A DNA stretch of 64,000 nucleotides from Tilletia caries (Eukaryota; Basidiomycota; Exobasidiomycetes; Tilletiales; Tilletiaceae). This document shows, piece after piece, positions 1-10,777 of the stretch (position 1 is its first letter; each line of letters opens with the position of its first letter). The stretch spans positions 558,001 through 622,000 of the forward strand of contig JALUTQ010000040.1 in NCBI GenBank assembly GCA_032718865.1, written 5' to 3'. The notes under the pieces were generated by a model, which had not been told where the DNA came from, did no database searches, and worked only from the letters and a program-made list of their open reading frames with translations. A program made the position numbers and the translations under genes.

Positions 1-659
1 GAGACTGGAGTCTCATTGTCTCTCTATCGGCCGAGACGCCAAGACCCGCTTTTCGGACCCTGAATTTCTTAATTTTTGGCGAGATTGGCGAGAAATAAAC
101 AAGTGTAAATAGAGCGTAAGCAAGGGGAAGATCCGAGATCACCCTTCTCCCTGCCGCCGTCGGAGACAGGCAGGGTGCCGAGACACTTCCGCTCGCCACA
201 CGGGGTGACACTTACGAAGGCTAAGCTCAGGCCATTCGCGGCGAGAAATACGGAAACCACACCACTTTTTCCGGCGGCCTGTTATTTCCTTCTTGTTTGG
301 GCACGCTGACTGGCGCACTGCTGGTGGGTTGTGGACTAGCTGGTGCGATTTGTGGAAGGACTACTTGTCCGCGCGCGCACCGGCGACCTTTTTTCGCACC
401 TCACCTTTTGTCCTTCTCTTCTGCTGCCACAGTTCTCTCGTTCGCTCGCTCTCTCCGTCTGACCACATCCCTTCCCTTTCCCTTTCCCTTTCCCTTTCCC
501 ATCTCTCTCCCTCTCTCCCTCTCCCTGGCTTCCCTTCCCTACTCTCCCGCGCCCCTTCTTCTTTAATCACTTCCCACTTGTTCTCCTTCCCTCTTATCCT
601 TCCCCTTCTCCCTCCGGACACGCAAACCCCACAGCAAACAGGAACTCAAATCGCACATC
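1..659. promoter_or_regulatory. Upstream region and 5' leader of ERG3
   Basis: No gene is seen here. The 200 bp before the ERG3 start are strongly pyrimidine-rich on the coding strand, including a run of CCCTTT units around 470-505. Such CT-rich tracts are common in promoters and leaders of fungal genes, but no specific operator was recognised. Confidence 0.4.
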
Positions 660-1821
660 ATGGACGTCGTACTCGAAATCGCAGACGAGTATCTGCTCGA
701 CAACATCTGGAACGCAACAGCAAACGCAGCCGCTTCATGGCTCCAAAACACAGTCCTCGGCGCGGCCATCCTGTCCCCCAAGGGCGTCGGTCTCGGTGGC
801 ACCGCCTTCCCGCGCGACAACCTCTTCCGCCAGATCGTGTCCCTCTACTCTATCACCTACGCGGGCATCTTCCTCCTCTACTTCCTCTTCGCCACCGCGT
901 CCTACTACTTGATCTTCAACCACGAGATGATGAAGCACCCGCGCTTCCTCAAGAACCAGGTCCGCCGCGAGATCAAGTCCAGTCTTAACGCCTTCTGGGT
1001 CCTCGACTGGCTCACCCTGCCCTGGTTCCTGGGCGAGGTCCGCGGATACAGCAAGCTCTACCATAACATTGGCGACTACGGAATCGTGTACGCCGTGCTC
1101 TCTGTGCCCTTCTTCCTTGTCTTCACCGACGTGTGCATCTACTGGATCCACCGGCTCGAGCACCACCCGCGCCTCTACAAGCACATCCACAAGCCCCACC
1201 ACCGATGGATCATCCCCACCCCCTTCGCATCACACGCCTTCCACCCTCTGGACGGATACGCACAGAGTCTACCATACCACATCTTCGTCTACATCTTCCC
1301 TCTCCATCGGTGGATCTACATGGGCCTCTTCGTATTCGTGAATCTGTGGAGTATCCTGGTGAGTGTCCCAATCGAGGGCTACCGCGCGTCGCTATTCTCC
1401 GATCACTGATATTATCTCCCCGACCTCCAGATTCACGACTCGGACATGATCTGCAACACTCCACTTGAGAACATCATCAACGGTCCATCACATCATACCC
1501 TCCACCACATTGTGAGTGTCCCTTCCAGTCGCGTAGCTGTCAGCCTTCACGTAATCTGCTCGCGATTGGCTGACCGCTCATCGGTCTTCCTTGACCTCCT
1601 CACAGCACTTCAACGTCAACTACGGCCAGTACTTCGTATGGTCAGATCGTCTCGGCGGCTCCTACCGCGCGCCCAAGATGGAGGACGACCCCATGCACGA
1701 CGTCGTAGCAGAGAAGCAGAAGCTCCAACAGAAGCAGCAAGCAGCGGTCGCCACAGCGGCAGCGGCAGCGGCAGCAGCAGCAGGCGCAGCCGCCGCGGCG
1801 CTTTTCGAGAAGCGGCCATGA
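660..1821 (+). CDS. ERG3: Sterol C-5 desaturase (ERG3-like), 3 exons
   Basis: Predicted 331-residue membrane desaturase of the fatty acid hydroxylase superfamily, which introduces the C5-C6 double bond in ergosterol synthesis in the ER. Exons are 660-1358, 1431-1511 and 1606-1821; both introns are phase 0 with GTGAGT donors. The three histidine boxes that bind the di-iron centre are visible: HRLEHH, HKPHH just after it, and HHTLHH in the short second exon. Hydrophobic segments lie before the first box (YAGIFLLYFLFATASYYLIF) and after the second. The ATG at 660 gives an N-terminus that fits the family, and the length is normal for fungi (about 330-365). The last exon ends in a low-complexity Lys/Gln then poly-Ala tail that is probably not conserved. 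Recognition is by motif and overall similarity. Confidence 0.9.
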
Positions 1822-2239
1822 GAGAGGAGGAAAGCGCGCGCGCGAGGGTCCACTCCGCCACCTACTCCTCCTTCACTCTCTCCTTTTACCCTATTCAGAC
1901 TTTTCTTTAACAATACATAGCATACACCTGGGGATCTGGCAAAAGTGGCAAGATGTGATGAGGGGAGATTGTAGATGAATGATGATCAGCATCGTCTGAG
2001 GCGCTGATCAGGCCGACGATCTTGCTGCCGGGGTGAGCGGTGAGACGCGCTGAGATCCGACTACTTCCGAAAGAAGCCGGATCTTATCTTGTGGCAGCAG
2101 TGATTGAGTCACGTGATATGTATCTGACGCGTCTGAGTGACGTAGCTGTTGCGTGAGGCCCAGCTCAAGCTGTGCTGCTTCCTTGATCCTTGGTCCTCGG
2201 CCTTCCCACCAGCATCTCGTCTTCCTCCGTTCGAACAAG
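1822..2239. other. Intergenic region ERG3 to FIT
   Basis: Holds the 3' end of ERG3 and the promoter of the next + strand gene. A CACGTG E-box-like hexamer lies at about 2109-2114, roughly 130 bp before the FIT start; whether it is used is unknown. No gene is seen. Confidence 0.3.
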
Positions 2240-3547
2240 ATGGCGTCCCTTCGCAGCTCGCGCGTGTCGTCAGCGCTGCGGCCGTACCAGGTCGTCGCCG
2301 TGTGCACGCTCACCGCGATCGTCGTCCTCGGCAGCACGCTCGCCTCCCTCCGCGGCTCCACGTCCTTCAACCTCTTCTTCTCCGACCCGCTCCGCTTCCC
2401 ACACGCAGCCGACGCAGCCCAACCCTCGACGCTCTTCGCGGACCGACGCAATTTCCTCAATGCGCTCTTTGTCAAGCGGGTGTGGGCATGGACGACGCTT
2501 GCGTTTGGGGCGCAGGCGGTCGTGTTGCGCAGGCCGTGGAGTAAGCTTTTGCAGCGCGCGAGTGGGGAAGGACAGCCGGGCGCGAATGATCCCCTCGTTA
2601 GGAGCATTCTGCGGTTCATCATCGCAACCGTAGCGTGGGGTACGTGTTTCCTCTTCCCTGCTGTACTCAGCTCGTGATTACTCCGTTTCGCTGACTTTTC
2701 TTGGATCACAAACCAGTCTTCTGCACGTCCTGGTTCCTCGGCCCCTCGCTCGTCGACCGCACTTTTATGCTCACCGGTGGGCACTGCCGACTGGACGTCG
2801 CCGGCACAAGCATACGCGTGCCCGCTGAACTGTGTCGCACCCGTGCCGCCATCAGCTACGAGACACACCCGCAGCTTTTCCAAGTCGAAGGCTTCAACAC
2901 AGCCGACTTTGATACGAGTTCTCTGAAGGACTTGCTCCCCCGACGTGAGCTTATATACCTATTCCGCGCCGCGTGTGCCGCAGTGTCTTCACCAATCTGC
3001 TAACTTTTTCCCGCTCTGCCCCGCTTGGAATGGGGGGTTTCTCATCGCAGTTCGTGGCGGAGTCGACATGAGCGGCCACACCTTCCTCCTCGTCCTCGTC
3101 ATCCTATTCATGCTCGAGGAAATCACCCCTTTCCTTCCGTACCTGTTCCTCCGCCTACCTGCGGCCATCCGGCCAAGTAAAGCCCTGATCGAGTCGCTGA
3201 TACCCCGCTCGCTTTGGGCCTCGTTGGACCCCTTCCACCCGGCACCCACGTCGTCCTCGGCTCCTAACGGACGGAACGGTTCGGGATCCCGTCCGACAAG
3301 CTCGACGAGCGTCAAGGACAACTTGCTCGCCTCCCTCTCTCGGCCGCACATCCAGGCGCAGCTGACCGCGGGAGGCGTGTTGATGCACATCGGTCTGTCC
3401 CTTTGGATGTTGCTCATGACCCAGCTCTACTTCCACACCTTGGCCGAGAAGATTGCCGGGCTCGTGATCGGTGTGCTGTCGTGGTACGCTCTGCCGAAGG
3501 ACGAGGCTCCGTCTCGACCTCCAGCGTCGGCCAACAAGGCTCGCTGA
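2240..3547 (+). CDS. FIT-family fat-storage-inducing membrane protein (SCS3/YFT2-like), 3 exons
   Basis: Predicted 374-residue ER membrane protein of the FIT (FITM2, yeast Scs3/Yft2) family, known to support lipid droplet budding and reported to act as an acyl-CoA diphosphatase. Exons are 2240-2639, 2717-2944 and 3051-3547; the splices restore one frame through the family signature WFLGPSLVDR followed by TGGHC, and a second conserved block MSGHTFLL with the histidine expected in the active site. Several hydrophobic segments are present (for example VVAVCTLTAIVVLGSTLASL near the N-terminus and FLLVLVILFMLEEITPFLPY in exon 3). The ATG at 2240 (ACAAGATGG) is preferred; an in-frame ATG at 2153 would add 29 residues. 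A Ser/Gly/Asn-rich loop interrupts the C-terminal half. The 3' end lies 167 bp from that of the converging methyltransferase gene. Confidence 0.85.
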
Positions 3548-3714
3548 TGGCTATACTCTGGACTCCCAGGCCTGGATATCGAAGTCACACCCAACTAACT
3601 CATAGTAGCGCGGCAGTAATAAACAAAAGCACCTACACGGATCTGGACAGGTTCCATTTGATCCCCGAGCGTGTCTATACACGATACACCATATGATTTC
3701 TTTTTTTTTGTTTT

Positions 3715-4655
3715 CTACCGCTTTGGACGAAAGATCAGGATCCAGTTGTTGGAAGGCATGGCGATGCGTTCTGCCAGACGATGGCCATGTAAATCCGCGA
3801 CCTGTCGGACGCTGTCCACGGAGCGAATGCCAAAGGACGAATTGCGGGAGCGGATGTCGGCGTCGAACTGCAAGGGGAGCCCGCAGATCAGAAGCTCAGG
3901 TTCGTGTTAGCCGTCTCTAACGCTCGTACCTGGGGAAACAAACATTGTCCCTTTACGCCACCCCTGCTGAACAGACGGGGAAAGAAAAGGAGAAAAAGCA
4001 AGGAGCTTACCTTCGCGTTCCCCTCGCTAAGCTCGTCATCTTCGTGCTCCTTGAATGCACCGTAGAAGGCGATAAAGCCGTGCATCTGATGGAGCATGGG
4101 CGGCGATCCGGCTCGCTCGGGATCGAGCTGTTGGAATATCGAGTGGGTGACTTCGAAGGGGGTGATGTGTAGCAGGTTGAAGGCGAAGATGGCGTCAAAG
4201 GGAGCAGCAGCCTTGTCGTCGTCCTCGTCCCCGTTTTCCGAACCTTGCTGAGTTCTACGAATCTTGTCCCAGTCCTTAGAATCGGTCAAGTCGAGGATCT
4301 GAGGCGGGAGGATGATGTTCTCGTTGTTCCCGTTGCCACGAGCACGGGACGCGTTGAGTGCAATCTGGGAGCACAGCCATTCATCCGCCTCCGTCGGTTG
4401 GTAGACGAAGCGATGTGTCGAACCACTCTCTTGGGCGAACGCAGCGACATGCTCGCCAGTCCCAGACGCCAACTCGAGTACCCGCACCGCCTTCCCTCCT
4501 CCCTCCGACTTCTGTTCGGCCAGGTGCACGAGATGGGGCTGCAGGGCAGCGACGATCGCTGGCGTGTTGCGTCCGGCACTTCCCGGGAGGGATTGTCGCT
4601 CGGGGAAACGTATCGCCGACGATGAGGACGTCGTAGACTCCTGATTTCTCGGCAT
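3715..4655 (-). CDS. DUF938 SAM-dependent methyltransferase-like protein (METTL26-like), 2 exons
   Basis: Predicted 265 residues. Exon 1 is 4655-4011 and exon 2 is 3867-3715, joined in phase 0. The N-terminus has the DUF938 signature around AGRNTPAI and the SAM-binding motif I VLELASGTGEHVAAFA at about residues 58-73; a later FNLLHI block fits the family. Unspliced, the frame runs on to a stop at 3888 and gives a wrong tail. Splicing to the AG at 3868 instead gives FDADIRSRN, then FGIR and AMPSNNW, which is the usual end of DUF938 proteins, so this model is preferred. The substrate of the family is not established. The gene is divergent from MED11 and converges on the FIT gene. An overlapping reverse-strand frame (4381-4821) looks fortuitous. 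Confidence 0.8.
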
Positions 4656-5065
4656 TTCTTTCTATCTCGAGCAATATGTAAGGGGGGACAGGGCGAGAGG
4701 TCTGGGATTTGGGAATGGTTAAGGTGGTGGTTGTGATCGGGAGAGACCGGGTTAAAGTGATGTTGGCTGCCTCCGGAAGAATCCGATCAAGTTCCTCCCT
4801 CAGCAAGGAATCGCTCATCACCTTCCTTCCTCCTTTCTTGACTCGCTACGCTAATCTTTGTGGTACCGCGGCTCAGTCTGGCAGCTCTGGAGGGAGTATA
4901 GAAAGCCTCGTCTGCGGGTGTGGCCGAAAATCCCTGATGGTCGCCCGAGCATTTTGAAGAACGAACCAGCATCCATTCATTCTTTCCGCCAGCCAAGTGT
5001 CAACCCCAGTCCCCATCACCTCGAGAAGCAACCCTGGTTCCGAATCGTTTACAAGCGCACGCAAA
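4656..5065. promoter_or_regulatory. Divergent intergenic region, methyltransferase / MED11
   Basis: 410 bp between two divergent start codons, so it should hold both promoters. No TATA box or known operator was recognised. Confidence 0.35.
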
Positions 5066-5731
5066 ATGGCGAGCATGACGGTGGGCGGCGACGGCGGAGG
5101 GATCTCCTCCACCTCTGCTCGCGTGGAGCGGAACGGTCGAACCACCGCGTTACTCGCCAAGCTGGCAGAGGCAGACGATTCCCTCGCACAGGTCCTCGAC
5201 CTCGCAGCCCAAGCCATCGACACCTTACCGCCCTCCTCTTCCTCTACTACGGATTCGATCACGGGGCCCAGCGTCAGGCGCCTTGGTAGCGAAGAAGAAA
5301 GTGGCGGCGGAATGGAGCAATTCGAATCTTCCACGACGGAGTACTTCGCCCTCCTGAACGATATCCAGCTCTTCCTCCGCTCCGCCGTCTTCCACCTGGT
5401 CCACACCGCCAAACGAGCCCCACTCACGCCCGCCCAGACCACAACCGCATTTGACGCCCTCCGAGCGGCCACAGTCACCAAGGGACACTCCCTCCGGCCT
5501 GTCGATGTCGCTCGGCAGCAGCAGGACAGCGCGACGTCCTCAGCTCAGGTTCGAGCGAACGAGCACGGGAGTGCAACGACTGCTGAGCGGGATGGGGCAG
5601 TGGGGAAGGCGAGATCTGCAAAGGGTTCGGTCGTTGGATTGTCCGATGATGCGCATTTGTCCATCGGTGCCCTCAGATTACAGCATCAGACATGGACCGA
5701 CCTGGCTGCCGCTCTGGAAGCCCTCCGGTGA
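5066..5731 (+). CDS. MED11: Mediator complex subunit 11-like protein, single exon
   Basis: Predicted 221 residues. The pattern of two helical segments, LLAKLAEADDSLAQVLDLAA at about residues 28-47 and YFALLNDIQLFLRSAVFHLV at about 92-111, is what Med11 shows in the head module of the RNA polymerase II Mediator, where it pairs with Med22 in a helical bundle. The ATG at 5066 (GCAAAATGG) is the first ATG in frame. A second half rich in Ala, Ser and Gln then ends in a helix (LQHQTWTDLAAALEALR). It is longer than yeast Med11 (about 115-130 residues) because of the linker between the helices and the C-terminal part. No intron is needed. The assignment rests on pattern, not on a computed alignment. 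Confidence 0.65.
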   Translation: MASMTVGGDGGGISSTSARVERNGRTTALLAKLAEADDSLAQVLDLAAQAIDTLPPSSSSTTDSITGPSVRRLGSEEESGGGMEQFESSTTEYFALLNDIQLFLRSAVFHLVHTAKRAPLTPAQTTTAFDALRAATVTKGHSLRPVDVARQQQDSATSSAQVRANEHGSATTAERDGAVGKARSAKGSVVGLSDDAHLSIGALRLQHQTWTDLAAALEALR

Positions 5732-6135
5732 CAGACGCCTCCGGCCCGCGCAGTATACCCTGCTGCGTCCCGCTGCACCACCCTCGCACAGCAAGTCGCC
5801 GGAGTCATGAAGGCAGCGCGTTTCGAGCGGGGACGTCCTGCTTTTCCTGTCGCTCTCTAGTCATGCGGCAGTCCTTCGCTGTTTATCGCCACCATACCGC
5901 CTCGCCTCCAACGATCGATCATTGCCCTCCGTTCACTCCTCACTGCGACTTGACATGGCCGTCTCAGAAGGCCGGGCAACCGCAACTTATCTACTCCAGC
6001 ACCCGCGCTCTCTTCTGCATCATCAGCCAGCCCAGACGTATCGGCCCCAGAGCAATGATTTCGTTTCCCATAAAAAGACAGAACCCTCGCATAAAAGCGC
6101 AAGGGTCGAAGTTTTGTAATTTTGAAGACGATGAT
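5732..6135. other. Tail-to-tail intergenic region
   Basis: About 400 bp between the converging 3' ends of MED11 and the RRM gene. Only short open frames with no recognisable product; presumably both 3' UTRs. Confidence 0.4.
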
Positions 6136-9100
6136 TCAAGCCTGCCGTAAAGTGGAGGGTACATTAGCTCTAGATGTGGAAGGAGTCCCCGTGCGAGAAT
6201 CGTTCGAGCTTTCGCTCTCGCTCAACCCCGCTTGCTGCTGAAATTGTTGACGTGTCGCCCATGAAAGTTGAGCCTCCGAAGCGCGTCGGTTGAAGAGCGC
6301 AGTCGCGCTGATTTGATCCCGGACCGCATCCCAGCTCCATAGATCCGTGCCATAGGAAGATCGCGAGAGATTGCTTGGGAGTGCCGGAGGAGCTGCGGTT
6401 GTTGAGGGGATACCAGTGCCTGATCCGCTCGAGCTACCACTTTCGCTCAGAGCCGGTTGCTGAAACTGTTGTCGCGTGACCCACGAAAGCGGCGCCTCGG
6501 AAGCGCGTCGGTTGAATAGCGACGCAGCATTGTTCGCGTTGAATTGACTTAGCGCCGAGATCTCGTCCCTGTCCCTGTCCACGTCAGCAGCGAAGGAGTT
6601 GGTAGTGCTCGGACCCGCAAACGAGCCGCTGCGCATGTTGATGTCGAACAGGGACGCGCTCCGTCCATTGAACAGCGAGGACGGCAGCAAGTCGTTGAAC
6701 CCTGCAGCACCCGCAGCACTCGCGCTGTTCCTGTGCGCTTCGGCCAGCCGACCGAAAGCCTCAAAGGACTTTGACCCGGCCGCTGTGCTGTTGTTCCTTC
6801 CTGGGACGGTCGAACCCGTGGCCCCGGTCAACGTGCTGCCGCTCCCCTCGCGTAGACTACGCATGACGCCAAAGGGATCAGCAGACGACGAAGCCGATGA
6901 GATGGAGGGCGACTTTACCGGCGCCTGCTGCTGCCGCTGTTGCAGACCCGCTCCCATGTAACCTCCGGGGTTTGCGTTTACGCTCGTGTTCATGTTCCCG
7001 CCCGACGGCGCGAAAGGGTTCATCCCAGCCTGGAAGATGCTCGAAGCAGGCCCCTGTCCCTGTCCCGGCCCCGTTCCGGTTCCCATGTTCCCTGAAAACA
7101 GCGACCCGGAAAAGCCGGGCATCGCTCCCAACCCTTGCTGCGCACCACCCATCCCGAAACCATTCGCGCCCATTCCGCGGCCGCCGTTCAAGCTGTGCAC
7201 CTTCTGCACGGCAGCCGCAGCAGCCGCCGCTTTCTGGACTTGCAACTGCGCAGCTTGTGCCTGTTGTGCGTATTGCGCATAGGCAGCGGCCGCAGTGGCG
7301 TACTCCGCAGCGGCAGCATATTGGTGCTGGCTCTGCAAGACGAGAGCGGCAGCGCGGATGCTCTCAGCGGCCGCAGCAGCGGCGGCGACATTAACCCCTT
7401 GTATGGCATGTGGGCCGGCTAATCCCCCTCCGAGGCCTCCTCCAAGGCCTCCTCCGAGACCACCTGCGATACCCCCACCGATGCCCCCTCCTAGGGGAAC
7501 TGCTCCACCTGGGCCCCCGTTGTGGTGAGCATTTGAGGGATGGGAAGGCTGATTGGCGGCTACGAAAGCAGAGGTGTACTGGGAAGGCGTGGATGGAATG
7601 CCGTTCGTTGGTGGGACGCCAGAATGCGCGAATCGGTCGAAATGGACTTTCAGCGTGCGGCCTGAGTATTCATACCTGAAAAAGTGCAATCAAGGCAAAG
7701 GGTATGTGGTCAGCGTTACTAATACTATCAAGCTGCAACGGATGAGAAGAGCAAGCACAACAAGACGTACCCATGATAGATTCGCACAGCATTTTGCGCG
7801 TCTTCCTGCGTAGCAAACAGCACTGTTCCGAACCCGCGACTCCGTCCCTCTGGTCCAAGACCGACATCCGCTCGCAAGATGTTTCCAGCCGCGCGAAAGA
7901 GGTCTTTCAGATCTTGCCACTGGCAGTGGAACGGCAGATTCCCAACAAACAAGACGCGGCCTGCGTACGAGGTCGGCTGCAACGGGACGGGAGCCGAGGG
8001 CGTCGCCAGTCCTCCGACGTGATTGGGTGGATTCGGTCCCTGATAGCTATGCGCGTACGGGTGTGGCTGCGGTGCTGAACCACCGGGCCCGAAGGCGCCT
8101 CCGCCCGGATTGTGAAAATTGTTCAGGTGAGGCGGAATCACGTTTCCGCTGGGAGGGAAAGCCTGTCGGCCGGAAGGCGCGGGAGCCAGTCCGTTCCCTC
8201 CTATCCGCTGAGCTGACTGCAGTCCGCCGTTGCCTCCTTGGAATTCGAGTGGAGAAGGGGGGTTCTCGCTTCCGTTTGCGTTCGACCAGAGAGCGGGGGA
8301 TGGTCCCCTGAAATTTGTTGCCGAAGCTGGCGGAGGCAGTGCCGGCGTGGTGGAGTTGTTGTCACGATTGGCAAGGGTCGCAGCACGCATGGCAGCCTCG
8401 AGCGAGCTGTCATCACTAGGTGCGGAATTCCTCTGCGTCGAGCCAGGGAATGTGGCTGATAAGGGGCTTGGGGTGTCTTGAGCGCGCGGTGAGTAGCCGA
8501 GGACGCCCATTCCGCCGGGAAGAGAGCCCACGCCAAGACCGATGCCCGGAGGTGGTTGTCTGCCAGCACCACTAAGGAAATCTGGGAGGGTGCCCATGCT
8601 CGCGTACGTGGTCATTGATGATGACGATGATGACCCATTCCCGAGGCCAGAGCCGAGAGGAGCGGCCATGAGGGTTCCGCTTCGGTCGATGCGACACTCG
8701 AGGAGCCGGCCTTGCCATGTGAAGCCGTTGAACATGTCAACCGCGCGAAGGGCGTCCTCTTCGGTCGCCATCAGGACCGTTCCGTGACCCTTGGAGCGGT
8801 TGTCGGGGGTGAGGGCGACATCGGCCCGGAGGACGGTGCCTGTCTTGCGGAAGAGGTCCTTGAGATCCTGCCATCGGACGCGGTATGGTAGATTAGAGAT
8901 GTAGAGTTGGGTGCGTGGATCAGAGAGGGAGAGAGGCCCTTCCGAGCCTTGTGAGACGGGCGGCAAGTTCTGGTGAATGGGAAAGTGACTGGTAGGTGGG
9001 AATCCCCCGAAAGTGAAATCTGATTGGAACGGAGCAGCTGCACCCGCGACCGGCGATGCGGAACTGCCCTGCGCGGGCGGGCCGCCTGCTGGAGAAGCGA

Positions 9101-9140
9101 GTGAGGTGGGGGAGTGCAGGAAATCCATCGAAGCTGTCAT
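6136..9140 (-). CDS. Two-RRM RNA-binding protein (Gbp2/Hrb1-like RRMs), 2 exons
   Basis: Predicted 969 residues. Exon 1 is 9140-7771 and exon 2 is 7675-6136; the intron lies inside the second RRM and splicing restores its last strand (YEYSGRTLKVHF). RRM1 is at about 78-155 (RNP2 LYISNL, RNP1 KGHGTVLM) and RRM2 at about 392-470 (RNP2 LFVGNL, RNP1 RGFGTVLF). Both contain WQDLKDLFR, as in the yeast mRNA export adaptors Gbp2/Hrb1, so a role in mRNA binding or export is likely but not proven. The rest is disordered: Gly/Pro/Asn-rich between the RRMs, poly-Ala and Gln-rich after them. Near the C-terminus a block of about 25 residues (LFNRRASEA, then LSW, then TRQQFQQ) occurs twice, coded near 6405-6525 and 6190-6305. 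The start at 9140 is the first ATG; 9128 is an alternative. Confidence 0.8.
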
Positions 9141-10777
9141 CGAAGCTGTGGAAACCCCCGGAAGTGATGCTCTGTGACGGAGATCGATGTGGGAAGCCTT
9201 GAGAAAGGAGAGCCAGGAAAGGAAAAAGAGCCGTGGGCGAAGAAAGAGAGTTGGGGAAGGATTAAGGAAGGAAGGGGGACAGACGCTTGGGGTCGGTTAG
9301 TGTTAGGGTGTGGTGTGGTGACTGCTGGCGGAGATCGGAAATAAGGATAGAGCGGTGACAGCCTGGAGTCCTTCGATCTATCTTCGAGCGTCCAAGATGA
9401 TTGCGGTCCTAGTGGGTGAGTGAGAGTGACCTTCCGAGTGCCGTTTTGCGTGTTCGTAGTCGTCGTTCAGGAAGTGAAGTGAAGCGTGAAGAAAGGGTGA
9501 GCGGAAGGAAGAAGTGAGCGGTGAAGCGGTGAACAGGCAAACCGCAAAAGACCCAAAGAGGCAGAAGGAAAGCGAGGCCAGTCGTAAGTCGTGAGCCGGT
9601 TCACCCGTCACCGGAGTCCTGCTGTCCTGTCCGCGTGCGTGTCCCTGTGGGCCGGCGGAGTTAGTTCGCCCAGTGTGTTCCAAAGGGAGCTGCTAATATA
9701 AATGCGGGTTAGCGCACAGCAAGAACGGAGCGTCAGCGCAGCGCGAAGGGGAAAGGTGTCCAACGGCGAAGATCATGCGATCATGGCCACGATTGCTCTG
9801 CGACACTTTTATGTTAATGAGTTCGAGAGCCGTGCTCCACAGTATGCATGCACAGATCGGCGTACAAATAAAAATCCAGCATGCTGCATGCTTATGATGT
9901 TGATCCTCTATATCTTGCTGGACCACAGGCGGTCATACTTATGTTCTTAACACTAACAAATTATCATTGGAAATGCTTGCAAAAAAAACTAAGCGCTTAA
10001 GATTATATGTTATGGAACACAACTTCTGTATGGTAAGAAATACCATATGTCTATGCCAAACACACTCTGCGTGGGCATCGCTGGTCGCTGTGACAGAGAA
10101 ATCCCAACCGGGTAAGGTGATTGGCCAAGGCCCAAGGGCGAAGATGATGCTAGGTCAATTCATCATTGAGGTTCGTTCGGTTCGGAAGCTGAAGAGAAAT
10201 GACATGGGGATACGCACATTATTAAGAGCTCTGGTAAGATGTTGGCGACCGCAGGATGTATAATTCCAGCTTTGCGTCCTTCTCGGCGACCAGCTTGGAC
10301 AATCACTTGGGGGCTTGGGGAAGCTTCTCCAGACTGGTCTCAGCTTCGAAGATGAGCGCTTGAGCGCGAGAGCAGGCAAGTTAGCAGATCAAATGAACAT
10401 GTCGCTCGCTCAGATTATTATTTATTAGTGCTCTCGCCTCTCAGTCCATCGATCGAGGACCTCTGCTTCTCGAGCAGCTCATCTTTTCTTGGTTACCACG
10501 GGGGTGGCCACCAGAAGCAATCCCTCATGTAATTCAGTCCCTTCTCTCACAGGAGCTCGTGTAAGCAAAGGTTCCATGGTATCATCGAGATTCTTGAGAA
10601 GAAGTGGCAGGGTGGCAGAAGGTCTTGAGAGGAAGTAGCAGGGGTGGACAGAAAGGGCCAATGGGGCCCGAGGAAGTCGAAACGAAAGTGCCCATCATAG
10701 GTCCGTTATGCGGCGTGGGAGGTTTGCAAGTATCAGTCCTGAGTGTGTTGACTGTTGAAGTTGTCGTGAAGCAATCA
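9141..10777. other. Long intergenic region with an AT-richer island
   Basis: 1.6 kb between the start of the RRM gene and the 3' end of the CSC1-like gene. The first 550 bp are probably the promoter and leader of the RRM gene. From about 9690 to 10060 the base composition becomes visibly richer in A and T than its surroundings, with no gene or terminal repeats recognised. The remainder holds only short open frames. Confidence 0.4.

Noticed and set aside
735..1202. Antisense frame of 155 codons within ERG3
   Set aside because: Shadow of the conserved desaturase exon; Val/Glu/Asp-rich as expected for the complement of such codons.
4381..4821. Reverse-strand open frame of 146 codons over the start of the methyltransferase gene
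   Set aside because: It overlaps a recognised gene on the same strand in another frame and shows no family motif.
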